From positions 1 to 39,213 of the forward strand of contig CAKUMH010000011.1 in assembly GCA_934667625.1 (NCBI GenBank): a DNA stretch of 39,213 nucleotides. The letters are read 5' to 3'. The stretch's first letter is position 1. Every line of letters starts with the position of its first letter. The DNA is from an uncultured Elusimicrobiales bacterium. Lineage in GTDB: Bacteria > Elusimicrobiota > Elusimicrobia > Elusimicrobiales > Elusimicrobiaceae. Made by a program: the position numbers and the translations under genes. Positions 14,801 to 22,016 of the stretch are shown piece after piece. The notes beneath the pieces are model-generated. The model made no database searches and was not told the DNA's origin. It was given only the letters and a program-made list of their open reading frames with translations.

Positions 14801-17762
14801 TTAAATTGCCTGCGCCGAGCAGCACGCGCGCCGTTTCGCCGGGGTAGTATTTGGAATGTTGCCACAGCGTTACGTCCGGCAGTTGCAGGGCCGATTGCGC
14901 CTTGGCAACGATAAAGATGAGCGACGCGGGTTCCGCTTTTTCCGCGGAGAGCGTCAGGCGGTAAACGCCTTCCGGCAGGGCCGGCAGTGCGAGCGTTTGC
15001 TTGCCCGGCTGTTTAAAGGAGAGCGTTTTAGTAAAAGCGGTTTGTACCTCTTTGATGTCTTTGTATTGCTCCTCCAACGAGCGTCCGTTTGGGCGGAAGT
15101 AGGTATCTTCTTTCTGCGGCTGTGCGGGCAATTGGTTTTCCAGGCGGGTGGCGCGTACGGTTACCTTGCCCGTGAGCGGGGTGCCGTCCGCATCCGTTAA
15201 GGAAACGGACGCAAAGTCTGCCGTGGGGGTTTGGGCGTCATAAAAGCCCTGGGAAAATTCCACTTGAAAGACCTTGGGCTGTACACTGACGGTGAAGGTT
15301 TTTTCGCCCGTGATAGCACGGCCACTGTCGTCATATACCGTGGCGGACACTGTGTAGCGCGAGAAGGGAGCCTCTTTGTCCGTTTGGACGGGAGTAAAGG
15401 CAATTTTGAAGGCGCCCTTGGCGTCTGTGCGGGTTTCCCCTTGTGCGAGTTGGGTGGTTTCCTGGTTATTTAGCGCACGCCACCAAAAGAAGGGGGGCAG
15501 ATACGGGCGCTGCGAAACGGTGTATTTTACGACGGCGTTTTCCAGCGGGGCCCCGAAATAATACTGCGCCTGCCCGGAGAGGGTGAGCTCTTTGTTGTAT
15601 TCGGGCGCTTTTTGCGGGGCATTTAAGGTAATTTCGTAATCCGGGCGTTTGTATTCCTCTACCTGAAAGGACGCATAGGTGCGGTACGTCCGCCCGTTTA
15701 AGGCTACGCTGGCCTGCACGGAGAATTGGCCGAGCATTGGGTCCTGCGGGAGAGTGAACTCCGCCTCTGCGGTGCCCATGGCGTTTGCCGTGGGGCGGGC
15801 GGAAAAAATTTCCTTTCCGGCAGCGTTATTCACCCGCACCGTGATGCGCGTGTTGGGCAGCACCCACAGGCCGCGTGGCTGCGTTTGAAAGGCCTGCACG
15901 GCAAGCGAAACCTTTTGCCCGGGGCGGTAAATAGCGCGGTCCATCTGCAAAAAGAGGCGTACGGGGTCGTTGTTATAAAAATGGAAATACAGCGCGTTGG
16001 CATAGGCGTATTGCCCGTCTTTTTGTGCTAGCGGGGCCACAAAATACTGGTTGCTCGTATTTTTGGGAGATACCGTAACGGCCCGCGGCAGGCTTAACGT
16101 GCCGTCCGCTGCGGTGGCGGCGTGTTCGCGCGTGCCATTCCAGTCGGTAATCAGGTCCAGCTGGGCGTTGCCTTCGGTGGCACCTGTTTTTAAATTGACG
16201 GTGTATAAGTGAAAAACATTCGGCTTGTATGTTTTGGCGGGCATACCCGGCGTGGCCACGTACTTTTCGGGATTATCCGCAATGGCGGCGCGGGCGAAGA
16301 GGGCTAAATCGGTGGCGTTTAACACCAATCCTTGCACGGGTGCGGTTTGCGGGTCAAAGGACGGGTCCCAGCTGGCGAGCACAAAGTAAAAACCATGTGC
16401 CAGCGGGGGGAGAGAAACCTGGGTTTGCCCGTCGTAATGCGCGCGTTTGTACGAAACGGCGGTATCCGCGGTTTTAAGCGGAGCTTTGGCGAGCAGCGCT
16501 TTGATGGTTTCCGGCTCTACGCGGGAGAGAAAATCCCACGAGTTAAGGGCACGGCTGTTTTTGCGCTGGAGTTGCAAAAGTTCCGCGTATGACGTGTTGT
16601 ACACACGCACATACACGCGGTTGACGTTGCGGGCGGTGAAGCCAAGCGTGGCTTTTTGCGGGTTCACCGCTTGGGGAAGGGCGTTGAAGGAAAGTTCCTG
16701 CTGCAGGATGTTTTTGGCTACTTCGCCGCAGCGTTTGGCATAGTAATTGTCGCCCAGTTTTTCGCCGAAGCGGGCAATTTTAAGCGCCTCTTCACGGTCT
16801 CCGTTTGGAAAGAGAAAATCCGCCGCTTTGAAGGCCGCATAGGCACGGCCGTAGCGGGTGTCCGCCGGGGCCACATACCCCTTTAATTTTTCAAAGAAGC
16901 CCTGCTTTTGCGGCGTAAATCCGCTGAGGACATTGAGTTCACTGAGTACGGCTTTTTTGGCGGCGTCTTCATTGGTCAGTGTAAAGAGGGTGGTGTATTC
17001 AAACGGGAGGAATAGATAGTCCGTTTGCCAAAAAATCTTTGCATTTTGGCGGTTCTTTCCGTCTAACAGGTAGGCGGTTTTGAGGAGCTCTGCCAACTTT
17101 TGCGCGGTGGCTTGTTGGGCCGGGACAAAGCGGGCATAAGCGTTAAAAGAAGTCTCTGCCTGCCGGGGCTGAACTGCGGCAGACGCTTGGCGGGCGAGGT
17201 GGCGGCTCCACGAGTAAACCACCCAGTCAAAGAGCGTGGGGAGGCGTTGGGTGTCGGTATCTTTTACGTTTAAGATGAGTGTTTCCTGTTCCAGGGGTGC
17301 TTGGATCAGCGCGGCCCGCAGGGACCACAAGGCTTCGTAATCCTGGGTGATTTGCGCTTCCCATTGTTCTCCGGTCCAGGTTTCCGGGTCATTTTGGGCC
17401 TGTTCGGAGGCGATTTCCCGTTTGTTTAACAGGGGGGAGTAAAGGCCGGAGGCTTGCTGCTCCATTTGAATGCGGTACAGCAGAAAGCGCGCGCGCCACA
17501 GTTCATTTTCGGGCAGCGGGTAAGAAAGCATGGTTTTGGCGGCGGTTAAAAATTCGCCCAGCCTGTACTGGCAGGCGGCCAGGCGCAGCTGTGCCTGCAG
17601 ACGATTGGCGCCGGTGGCGTTTTCCAGGACGGACTCGTACTGTTTGGCCGCGGCGGTGTAGTCCCCTTTGGAGAAGGCTTCCTCGGCGGTGGGCAGGCTT
17701 TGTGCAGACGCAGCCCACGGAAAAAGTAATAACCCTACTAAGGTGCAGACGGTTTTCTTCAT
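11817..17762 (-). CDS. Alpha-2-macroglobulin family protein without thioester
   Basis: A very large exported protein (1981 residues), likely periplasmic, of the bacterial alpha-2-macroglobulin family, thought to trap proteases. It has a signal peptide (1-20, AASA|QS), TPR-like helices (about 25-90), and MG domains with the family motif IYRPGQKVSL. A low-complexity Met/Ala/Gly bait-like stretch follows near 1140-1215. The A2M domain has LPQSLTTWNVLGFV near 1250, followed by an alpha-helical domain. The C-terminal motif FHAMPAQAQSMYAPE is a family signature. At the place where CxEQ thioester motifs usually stand (near 1447) it reads ATPYKDLVSTLNRY, so no thioester can form. There is no lipobox and no adjacent pbpC, the common partner. 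AGGGGAG 4 nt before the ATG supports the start. Confidence 0.9.
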   Translation of the reverse strand: MKKTVCTLVGLLLFPWAASAQSLPTAEEAFSKGDYTAAAKQYESVLENATGANRLQAQLRLAACQYRLGEFLTAAKTMLSYPLPENELWRARFLLYRIQMEQQASGLYSPLLNKREIASEQAQNDPETWTGEQWEAQITQDYEALWSLRAALIQAPLEQETLILNVKDTDTQRLPTLFDWVVYSWSRHLARQASAAVQPRQAETSFNAYARFVPAQQATAQKLAELLKTAYLLDGKNRQNAKIFWQTDYLFLPFEYTTLFTLTNEDAAKKAVLSELNVLSGFTPQKQGFFEKLKGYVAPADTRYGRAYAAFKAADFLFPNGDREEALKIARFGEKLGDNYYAKRCGEVAKNILQQELSFNALPQAVNPQKATLGFTARNVNRVYVRVYNTSYAELLQLQRKNSRALNSWDFLSRVEPETIKALLAKAPLKTADTAVSYKRAHYDGQTQVSLPPLAHGFYFVLASWDPSFDPQTAPVQGLVLNATDLALFARAAIADNPEKYVATPGMPAKTYKPNVFHLYTVNLKTGATEGNAQLDLITDWNGTREHAATAADGTLSLPRAVTVSPKNTSNQYFVAPLAQKDGQYAYANALYFHFYNNDPVRLFLQMDRAIYRPGQKVSLAVQAFQTQPRGLWVLPNTRITVRVNNAAGKEIFSARPTANAMGTAEAEFTLPQDPMLGQFSVQASVALNGRTYRTYASFQVEEYKRPDYEITLNAPQKAPEYNKELTLSGQAQYYFGAPLENAVVKYTVSQRPYLPPFFWWRALNNQETTQLAQGETRTDAKGAFKIAFTPVQTDKEAPFSRYTVSATVYDDSGRAITGEKTFTVSVQPKVFQVEFSQGFYDAQTPTADFASVSLTDADGTPLTGKVTVRATRLENQLPAQPQKEDTYFRPNGRSLEEQYKDIKEVQTAFTKTLSFKQPGKQTLALPALPEGVYRLTLSAEKAEPASLIFIVAKAQSALQLPDVTLWQHSKYYPGETARVLLGAGNLTGSKRVERYRANAFLTHQELLPGGVTIYTLPVTQEDRGGLAVAWFGASQYTFHQGSATAEVPFDNRELSVVVEVPNQVRPGQTAAWKISAQDSTGSSVNAQANITVYDKSLDYYAKPKAPFTAQNLYPQNIRTGDTMRSTLQGYARRYFTGQEEFTEMEPLPLPSSNLQMPRRRYGLGGRIMFKSAMPMMAMSRAAKETMAPSNQLMTEELAYDAAADTPESAAATGAANDAGSAEFPRTNFAETAYFNPTLPLVNGKGLIRFLLPQSLTTWNVLGFVLTQQADFGSFSAQTITRKDFMVRLQTPRFYREGDKGVLQAALTNLTNKKLTATVELFLTQNKANALAQFGLENTQKTVTVGANSTQFVTWEITAPAAPDLYQLTVTARSGKNSDAEQKDFPVYPGKTRLLATQNVALKKGTNTLALPELDGVKEAELQTASLAVHPSLALSVLNSMPNLLATPYKDLVSTLNRYAPLAVVHQFYTTYPQLKQAVAKLPKRAGQTAAWNENDPLRLTLLEQTPWLREAQGRPAKEANLVDLFNPQTVQNTLQKELKALHKFQNTSGAFAWFPGGQDDDYLTLYALNIFAQSLVYQAQIPQEQAQKAFAYIVPKIEARLKQDPNGNESTVAFALYAAYTLSAFPQHWAQSAQAKPYIKRWVDYADGQARFMTALGQTYAAAVYHRLGDDVKANRYLDLVLSRMKQNELTGAYFAPEPQSWIWYRDTLTTQTAALRTLLEMRPQSDKISALTQWLLFNRQATDWTNAKAASQAVFTLLDVMKHTGALSLPTSYQITWAGTQKALTFQPLDWTEDLQFVRRGKQITPQALSAQIVKKGGLTDFASLSVVYTSAEAKASPKGVINVTREYFTRFTQDGVQKLRPVQDLGEVRVGDEVEVHLTVTADSAFEYVLLSDPKPAGFESETLTSGWEWNPVSLYQETKDAQTNFFINWLPAGKITLSYVLRPTVPGRFHAMPAQAQSMYAPEYGAHTAAETLAVEK

Positions 17763-17787
17763 AAAACTCCCCTATTATCCCTAGAAC

Positions 17788-17826
17788 AAAAATCTCCGTC
17801 CGCCCAGAGGGGGGATAGAGATTTTT
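17788..17826 (-). terminator. argS terminator
   Basis: AAAAATCTC (17788-17796) pairs with GAGATTTTT (17818-17826), with a partly paired C/G-rich interior. Read on the minus strand it ends in five T residues, between argS and the alpha-2-macroglobulin gene, so the two are probably separate units. Confidence 0.7.
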
Positions 17827-17853
17827 GCTGTGTTTGTAAAAGTGCAAGAGCCG

Positions 17854-19446
17854 TTACATGGTTTCCGGCGCGCTGACGCCGATAAATTCCAGCCCTTTCT
17901 TAATGCGTTCCGCTACCCGCTGGCAGATGAAAAGGCGGGACTTGGTTTGTGCCAAGTTGTCCTCATCCAGCACGCGGCAGGTGTCGTAAAACGCATGGAA
18001 GAGCCCCGCCAGTTCTATGAGGTACGTTGTCAAGTGGTGGGGGCTCAGATCGGCCACGCAGTTGCGCAGCACTTGTTTGAACCAAATCAGTTTTAAAAGC
18101 AGTGCTCTTTCCTGCGGGGCCAGCGGCGTGGTGATAGCGTTGTAGTCGGTGATGCCCTTTTCGGCAGCTGCTTTGAAAATGGAATGAATACGCGCATGCA
18201 CATATTGCACATAGAAAACCGGGTTTTCGTTGGTGCGTTTTTTGGCCAGGTCCATATCAAACAACATGTGGGCGTTGGGCGTGCGGCTGGCAAAGAAGAA
18301 ACGGCAGACATCCGTCCCCACTTCGTCCATCAGTTCGCGCAGGGTGATAAAGCGCCCGGCCCGTTTGGACATTTTTACCTGTTCGCCATTTTCCGTCAGG
18401 TGTACCAATTGGTGGATGATCGGTACGAAGGAGCTTTCCTCGTGGCCCAGGGCATGCACGGCGGCCTTCATGCGCGGTACATAGCCGTGGTGGTCGGCAC
18501 CTAAAATGTCAATGAGGGTGTCGTACCCGCGGTCGTATTTGTTTTTATGATAGGAAATGTCGGCCAAGAAATAGGTGGGGCGTCCGTCATGGCGGACAAG
18601 CACGCGGTCTTTGTCGTCCTGCGCTTCGGAATCCTTGGTGGAACCGAACCACACGGCGCCTTCTTTTTCGTATGTGTATCCTTTGGCGGTTAAAGCTTCC
18701 AGCGCCTTTTGCGGGGCGTGTTCTTTGTGCAGGTCGGACTCGCGGAACCAGCGTGTAAAATCTACGTGGAAGTCCTTCATGTCCTGCTGTTGGGTTTTGA
18801 TCAGTTCTTCCATGGCCCAGCGCCCGTATTGGTTTTCGGGCAAGTCGGCCGGGATGCGTTTGGCTAAATCAATTAAATAAGAACCGTGGTAGCCGTTTTC
18901 CGGCGGTTCTTTGCCTTCTTTACGTGCCTTGACGGAGACCGCCAAGAGTTCGGCCTGATTGCCGGCGTCGTTAACATAGTACTCGCTGTCGCACGAATAG
19001 CCGAGCGCGCGGTGAATTTTAACCAAACTGTCGCCCAAGCTGGCGCCGCGTCCGCTGGCCACGTGAAGGGGGCCCGTCGGATTGGCGGAGACGAACTCAA
19101 TTAAAATGTTATGTTTGGAGCTTTCGGCCTCGCGGTCTTTAATGCGGCGGTCAGAAGCGGTATTGATGACAAAGTTGTCCTCTAACTTCAAGTTGATAAA
19201 CCCGGGCGGAAGTGCGGCGGCACTGGCAACGGCGGTCATTTCGCTAAGGACCTTGCAGGCTTCTTTGGCGATTTCCAGCGGGTTTTTGTGCATTTTTTTG
19301 GCGGCGGCCATGGCCCACACCAAGGAAATGTCCGCCCCGGTATGCGCGGGAGCGGCGGAAAAGACCACTTCGGGCAATTCAACGCCTTTAAAGTAGTCCG
19401 CGGTGGAAAGTTTTAAGGTAATATCTTGTTTAAGTTTTTCTAGCAT
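17854..19446 (-). CDS. argS: Arginyl-tRNA synthetase
   Basis: Charges tRNA-Arg with arginine in the cytoplasm. The 530 residues comprise an N-terminal Arg-tRNA-synthetase domain, a class I catalytic core with EFVSANPTGPLHVASGRGA (118-135), YYVNDAGNQ, the KMSK loop (VKMSKRAGRFITL), and a DALR anticodon domain at the end. The HIGH-like signature reads HVAS (128-131) rather than the usual HxGH or HIGN forms. The first His is kept but the last position is Ser. All else looks intact. Its start is one base from the rsfS stop, so it is coupled to the upstream run of genes. It may read with the tRNA-Arg(CCG) at 36314. Confidence 0.95.
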   Translation of the reverse strand: MLEKLKQDITLKLSTADYFKGVELPEVVFSAAPAHTGADISLVWAMAAAKKMHKNPLEIAKEACKVLSEMTAVASAAALPPGFINLKLEDNFVINTASDRRIKDREAESSKHNILIEFVSANPTGPLHVASGRGASLGDSLVKIHRALGYSCDSEYYVNDAGNQAELLAVSVKARKEGKEPPENGYHGSYLIDLAKRIPADLPENQYGRWAMEELIKTQQQDMKDFHVDFTRWFRESDLHKEHAPQKALEALTAKGYTYEKEGAVWFGSTKDSEAQDDKDRVLVRHDGRPTYFLADISYHKNKYDRGYDTLIDILGADHHGYVPRMKAAVHALGHEESSFVPIIHQLVHLTENGEQVKMSKRAGRFITLRELMDEVGTDVCRFFFASRTPNAHMLFDMDLAKKRTNENPVFYVQYVHARIHSIFKAAAEKGITDYNAITTPLAPQERALLLKLIWFKQVLRNCVADLSPHHLTTYLIELAGLFHAFYDTCRVLDEDNLAQTKSRLFICQRVAERIKKGLEFIGVSAPETM

Positions 19447-19447
19447 G

Positions 19448-19969
19448 TTAATTCTTTTTGGCGGATTTTTTGGTTGTCTTTTTTACAGTCGTTTTCTTGG
19501 CGGACGTCTTTTTGGCCGCCGCTTTTTTGACAGTCGTTTTTTTAGCGGCCGTTTTTTTGGCTGCAGCCTTTTTGGCCGGAGCTTTCTTGGTAACGGCTGC
19601 TTTCTTTTTTACCGCCTTTTTGACGGGTTTTTTGAAATCTATTTCTTTGCCGAAGCTAAAGATTTTGTCCAGCGCGTAAAAATCGCGTGCTTCGGCTGTC
19701 ATGACGTGGGCCAGGAAGCCGCCGTAATCACTCACGCGCCAGAGGTTGCTGTCCCCGCCGTCGCGGTTGGCTTTGTAGAAGCCCAGTTCTTTTAATTTTT
19801 TGCTGATTTCCTCTTCCACGGCGTCTAAGTGCGGCTTAGAGGTGGCGGTGGCGATAAGGATATAATCGCACAGCGAAGAGAGTCCGCACAGGTCAATCAC
19901 TTTAATGTTTTCGGCCTTTTTGTCATCGGCCAAACGGGCCGCCAGGCACACGAGTTCTTTTGTATTCAT
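19448..19969 (-). CDS. rsfS: Ribosomal silencing factor RsfS with histone H1-like tail
   Basis: RsfS binds ribosomal protein L14 and blocks subunit joining in starvation. Residues 1-112 match the Iojap/RsfS family: KAENIKVIDL, CDYILIATATSKPHLDAV, GGDSNLWRVSDYGGFLAHVM, and ARDFYALDKIF. Residues 113-173 form a lysine/alanine/threonine tail of irregular AKKTxxKK repeats, like the C-terminal domain of histone H1. RsfS is usually about 105-120 residues, so the tail is an addition. It probably binds RNA or DNA. It is preceded by AGAGGTGG and lies between the LytR_C protein (52-nt gap) and argS (1-nt gap). Neighbourhood of nadD and rsfS is a common bacterial arrangement. Confidence 0.92.
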   Translation of the reverse strand: MNTKELVCLAARLADDKKAENIKVIDLCGLSSLCDYILIATATSKPHLDAVEEEISKKLKELGFYKANRDGGDSNLWRVSDYGGFLAHVMTAEARDFYALDKIFSFGKEIDFKKPVKKAVKKKAAVTKKAPAKKAAAKKTAAKKTTVKKAAAKKTSAKKTTVKKTTKKSAKKN

Positions 19970-20021
19970 AAACCACCTCTGTTAAAATCGTTTCTTATAA
20001 CAATAAAATTAGTCTAGCATT

Positions 20022-20906
20022 TTAGAGCGGCATTTCAAAGTCTTTCCCTAAGATAATGCGCGTATCGCAAATGGCGTTGGGGGAGGTTTCGGAGCGGATT
20101 TCCCCGTTGATCCCAATGGCTTGGCTGAGCTGTTTTACCTGCACCAGCCGCCCGCTGAAGTCCACCAGCACGGACTCCTCCTGCTGGGTGGGAAAATTGT
20201 CGTACTGCAACACATCCACCCGCAGCTGCCCCTTGGCGTTTTGCTCGCGCAGGTACTGCGTGAGCTTGAGGGCCAGGCCCTTTTTGCCGGAGGCGTTTAG
20301 AATTTCTACCACAATGGGGCGGTCCTTTACCGCGAGGGGGGCCATATCCGCCACGGCCGGAGCCAGGGAATCTTTGGGCGCCGGAGCCTTGCGGCCGCGC
20401 TTTTTGGCTGGCGGAAGTTTAACGGCAAAATCGGACGGTTCCAACTTGGAAAGTTCCAGGGCAAAGAGGACAAATTCCGCCGGGCTTAAATTGGTGCGAT
20501 TGTCGTGCCAGGCGGTGAGATACGCCCAGGCGGTGCGGACGGCCAAGAGGGGATTGTAGCGCCACTGGGAAAGGCCGTGCTTAAAGAGTTCCCAAAATTC
20601 TTCCCGGTTGGAGGTTTGCGGAATGTAGTAAGAAGGCGTGCCTTGGGAAAGGCAGCTTTGGCGGTGCTGGGGATTGCATTTGCCGCTCCCCACGGAGACG
20701 ACCGCCTTTTGCGTGGCCGGGTTGTACGCCACCAGCATGGCAGGCGACGTGAACACCGAAACGCGGACGGATTCGTTCTTTTTTTGCACCAAAATCTGCG
20801 CCGTGCGGGAGGAAAACTGTGCGGCTGCCGCCCAGCCCATTATTCCCAGCATCAGCCACAGGAGACAGCGCTCAATTATTTTTCTTTTTTTATTAGATGG
20901 TTCCAT
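20022..20906 (-). CDS. LytR_C-domain membrane protein
   Basis: Unknown role. It has one N-terminal membrane segment (CLLWLMLGIMGWAAAA) after a short basic stretch, a middle region without clear motifs, and a basic linker (KLPPAKKRGRKAPAPK). The C-terminal domain, about residues 190-290, resembles LytR_C: VVEILNASGKKGLALKLTQYLREQ, a paired VDVLQYDNF strand, and a final ICDTRIILGKDF. LytR_C domains occur in cell-wall LCP proteins, but no LCP catalytic domain is present. I chose ATG 20906 because a GGGG-type site precedes it; the frame opens at 20933 without one. Either way it overlaps the end of nadD by about 30 nt or more, so the two are translationally linked. Confidence 0.65.
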   Translation of the reverse strand: MEPSNKKRKIIERCLLWLMLGIMGWAAAAQFSSRTAQILVQKKNESVRVSVFTSPAMLVAYNPATQKAVVSVGSGKCNPQHRQSCLSQGTPSYYIPQTSNREEFWELFKHGLSQWRYNPLLAVRTAWAYLTAWHDNRTNLSPAEFVLFALELSKLEPSDFAVKLPPAKKRGRKAPAPKDSLAPAVADMAPLAVKDRPIVVEILNASGKKGLALKLTQYLREQNAKGQLRVDVLQYDNFPTQQEESVLVDFSGRLVQVKQLSQAIGINGEIRSETSPNAICDTRIILGKDFEMPL

Positions 20907-22006
20907 AAGTTGGTCCCCACCGGACAGAGCCATTTTTGTGAATCAATGGTAAAAAGCAGTTTGCGGTTGGCGGCATAAAGGAGGGCTTTGTCCAGGTCCT
21001 GCAGGGCCAGGTTGCGGATGACAAAGGCGTCCTTGTATTTGCGGTCCTTGGAGGAAATATCCGCCACAAATAAAATTTTGGACAGGGTGCTCATATGCAG
21101 GCTGCCCAGTGTATGTTCGGAAATGGCGGTGCAAATGTCCCGGTCGTGCACATTAAAGTGGTTTTTGGCCAGCCATGCCGACACGTACCCGTGTAAGAGC
21201 GTGGGTTCCTGCTGGCACATATCTTCAAAAAAGGGCACCTTGATTTTGTGCTCCCGGCAGAAGCGGATTAGTTCGTCGCCGGAGAAGCCTTTGCCCGCGT
21301 CGTGCAGGATGCCGGCCTTGACGGCGGATTCCACATTTACCTCGTAAATATCGCTCAGCGCGGCGGCCATTTCGGCCACGTTTTTGGAGTGCAAATAGCG
21401 GTTGGGCTTTAAATGGGCCTTGAGCCAATCGTGCACGGCCAGCCCGTAAAGTTTGTTCTCGCGGATAGTGGGTGCAATTTGCGGGGGGACGGTGTCCGGG
21501 ATGTCTCCGCAGGCCAAAATATGCGCCCGCACGCGGCTGGAAGAGAGTTTAGGGAAAAAGCCCGGCAAAAATAGGTGCTTGAAGGCGGCCGGATTTTCGT
21601 TATATCCCTTGCGTTTACCCGCCACCACAATGGCGTTTTTGAAAATGTAATCGGGGTTCTTCCAATTGTGTAAATCGTTTAGGCAGTCGGTGCCGACAAG
21701 CAGGTAAATTTCCGGGTTGCTATAGCGTTTTTTCAGGTATTGCACCAGCTGATAGGTGTAGGTTTTGCCGCCCTGCTTGAGTTCGTAATCGTCAAACACT
21801 ACCTTTTTGCCAAAGCTGCCGAAGGCCTCTTTAAGCATCTTCATGCGCAGGCGGAAGGGGGTGGGAGATTTGGCCTTAAAGGGGGAATGATAAGCGGGAA
21901 CAATATGTGCCACATCGGGTGCGATGACCTTCATCGCACGTCTGAATAACGAAATGTGCCCCTTGTGAACGGGGTCAAAACTGCCGCCAAAAACGAGAAC
22001 TTTCAT
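20876..22006 (-). CDS. nadD: NadD-YqeK fusion: nicotinate-nucleotide adenylyltransferase with HD phosphohydrolase
   Basis: The N-terminal part (about 1-190) is NadD, which makes NaAD from NaMN and ATP in NAD synthesis: GGSFDPVHKGH nucleotidyltransferase motif, LVGTDCLNDLHNW, and SSSRVR near the end. The C-terminal part (about 195-375) is a YqeK-type HD domain: YLHSKNVAEM, AGILHDAGKGF with the HD pair, LLHGYVSAWLA, ISEHTLG and LFVADI. YqeK proteins hydrolyse Ap4A, and their genes often stand next to nadD; here they form one chain. I chose ATG 22006 (MKVLVFGG), which begins right at the Rossmann strand; the frame opens at 22024 upstream. There are 10 nt after the flavoprotein stop and an overlap with the LytR_C gene. 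Confidence 0.93.
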   Translation of the reverse strand: MKVLVFGGSFDPVHKGHISLFRRAMKVIAPDVAHIVPAYHSPFKAKSPTPFRLRMKMLKEAFGSFGKKVVFDDYELKQGGKTYTYQLVQYLKKRYSNPEIYLLVGTDCLNDLHNWKNPDYIFKNAIVVAGKRKGYNENPAAFKHLFLPGFFPKLSSSRVRAHILACGDIPDTVPPQIAPTIRENKLYGLAVHDWLKAHLKPNRYLHSKNVAEMAAALSDIYEVNVESAVKAGILHDAGKGFSGDELIRFCREHKIKVPFFEDMCQQEPTLLHGYVSAWLAKNHFNVHDRDICTAISEHTLGSLHMSTLSKILFVADISSKDRKYKDAFVIRNLALQDLDKALLYAANRKLLFTIDSQKWLCPVGTNLWNHLIKKEK

Positions 22007-22016
22007 AACTACCTCA

